Part shown: positions 5,050 through 5,225 of the stretch, one piece after another
Numbering within the stretch: the stretch's first letter is position 1
Layout of the letters: every line of letters starts with the position of its first letter
From: Lachnospiraceae bacterium UBA7060
Lineage (GTDB): Bacteria; Bacillota; Clostridia; Lachnospirales; Lachnospiraceae
DNA length: 5,225 nt
Reading direction: 5' to 3'
Assembly: GCA_002493835.1 (NCBI GenBank)
Contig: DLAA01000011.1
Coordinates: 668 to 5,892 of the forward strand
Program-made: the position numbers and the translations under genes
Notes under the pieces: model-generated
What the model saw: only the letters and a program-made list of their open reading frames with translations
What the model was told of the DNA's origin: nothing
Database searches by the model: none

Positions 5050-5225
5050 ATGAATATAAATGGAATAGGGACAGCAGGATATCCGGCATGGCAGGGAGCA
5101 AGAAAGGCACAGCAGAATACGGCAGGAAATAGTTTTGCAGAGTCGGTAAACAATGTGGCGAGTACACCTAAAGTCTATAATATTTTTACAGATGAAGATA
5201 TGATATGGACGGGAGGGAACGGCAC
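5050..5225 (+). CDS. Partial hypothetical protein, MNINGIG N-terminus (runs off window)
   Basis: An open frame of 58 codons runs from ATG 5050 to the window end with no stop; the rest lies outside. The residues are polar, without a signal peptide. They begin MNINGIGTAGYPAWQGARK, followed by QQNTAGNSFAESVNN and a segment KVYNIFTDEDMIW. The GIG start resembles MAISGIGSNY of the protein at 3050, and RK plus SFAES (18-32) resembles RK plus SFAEL (19-34) of the protein at 2175. From memory, proteins starting this way are common as unnamed hypothetical proteins in Lachnospiraceae. It has its own RNA leader (copy B) and a strong ribosome binding site, so it is very likely a real gene. Its function is unknown. 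Confidence 0.82.
   Translation, partial: MNINGIGTAGYPAWQGARKAQQNTAGNSFAESVNNVASTPKVYNIFTDEDMIWTGGNG

Overview
The window looks like a chromosomal stretch from a gut-type Firmicute, most probably a Lachnospiraceae/Clostridiales member. The reasons are moderate GC, strong GGAGG-type ribosome binding sites on every gene, ATG/GTG/TTG starts, an AgrA/LytR-type two-component pair, and several small hydrophilic proteins of a kind I associate with uncharacterised Lachnospiraceae families. The genus assignment is inference. All supported genes lie on the + strand; I see no RNA genes, CRISPR array, insertion sequence or convincing intrinsic terminator.

Layout: (1) 19-735, a complete LytTR-family response regulator starting at TTG. 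(2) 728-2197, a polytopic AgrC-like GHKL sensor histidine kinase overlapping the regulator gene. (3) 2175-2954, a 259-aa hydrophilic protein of unknown function overlapping the end of the kinase gene, so the first three genes are probably translationally coupled. (4) 3050-3682, a 210-aa unknown protein ending in a charged coiled coil. (5) 3729-4775, a 348-aa unknown mainly helical protein (start revised from the in-frame ATG at 3720). (6) A 274-bp spacer holding a strong hairpin, a decayed copy of an RNA leader, a seven-codon ORF behind a good ribosome binding site, and an intact RNA leader. (7) 5050 to the window end, the first 58 codons of another unknown protein of the same general kind.

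The most notable thing is not a gene. Two spacers (2962-3018 and 4966-5020) carry the same two-hairpin RNA element. P1 has a 15-nt loop GGACUUA-N5-AGG and P2 has an invariant 10-nt loop GAAUGACAGA. The P1 stem differs between copies, with two fully compensatory pair changes and one wobble change. In P2 the 3' arm is constant while the 5' arm changes only in ways that keep G.U pairing. Both end about 30 nt before a start codon. A third copy at 4850-4890 keeps P1 but lacks the 3' arm of P2 and precedes the seven-codon ORF. The element looks like a cis-regulatory RNA attached to members of this gene group.

Working model (inference): the two-component system senses an extracellular or membrane signal and controls a co-directional set of small signal-peptide-less proteins. 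Translation of at least two of these may also be set by the repeated leader. Proteins 2175-2954 and 3050-3682 appear to share a core module, and proteins 2175-2954 and 5050-> share an N-terminal RK...SFAE pattern, so the set may be a diverged paralogous family expanded together with its leader.
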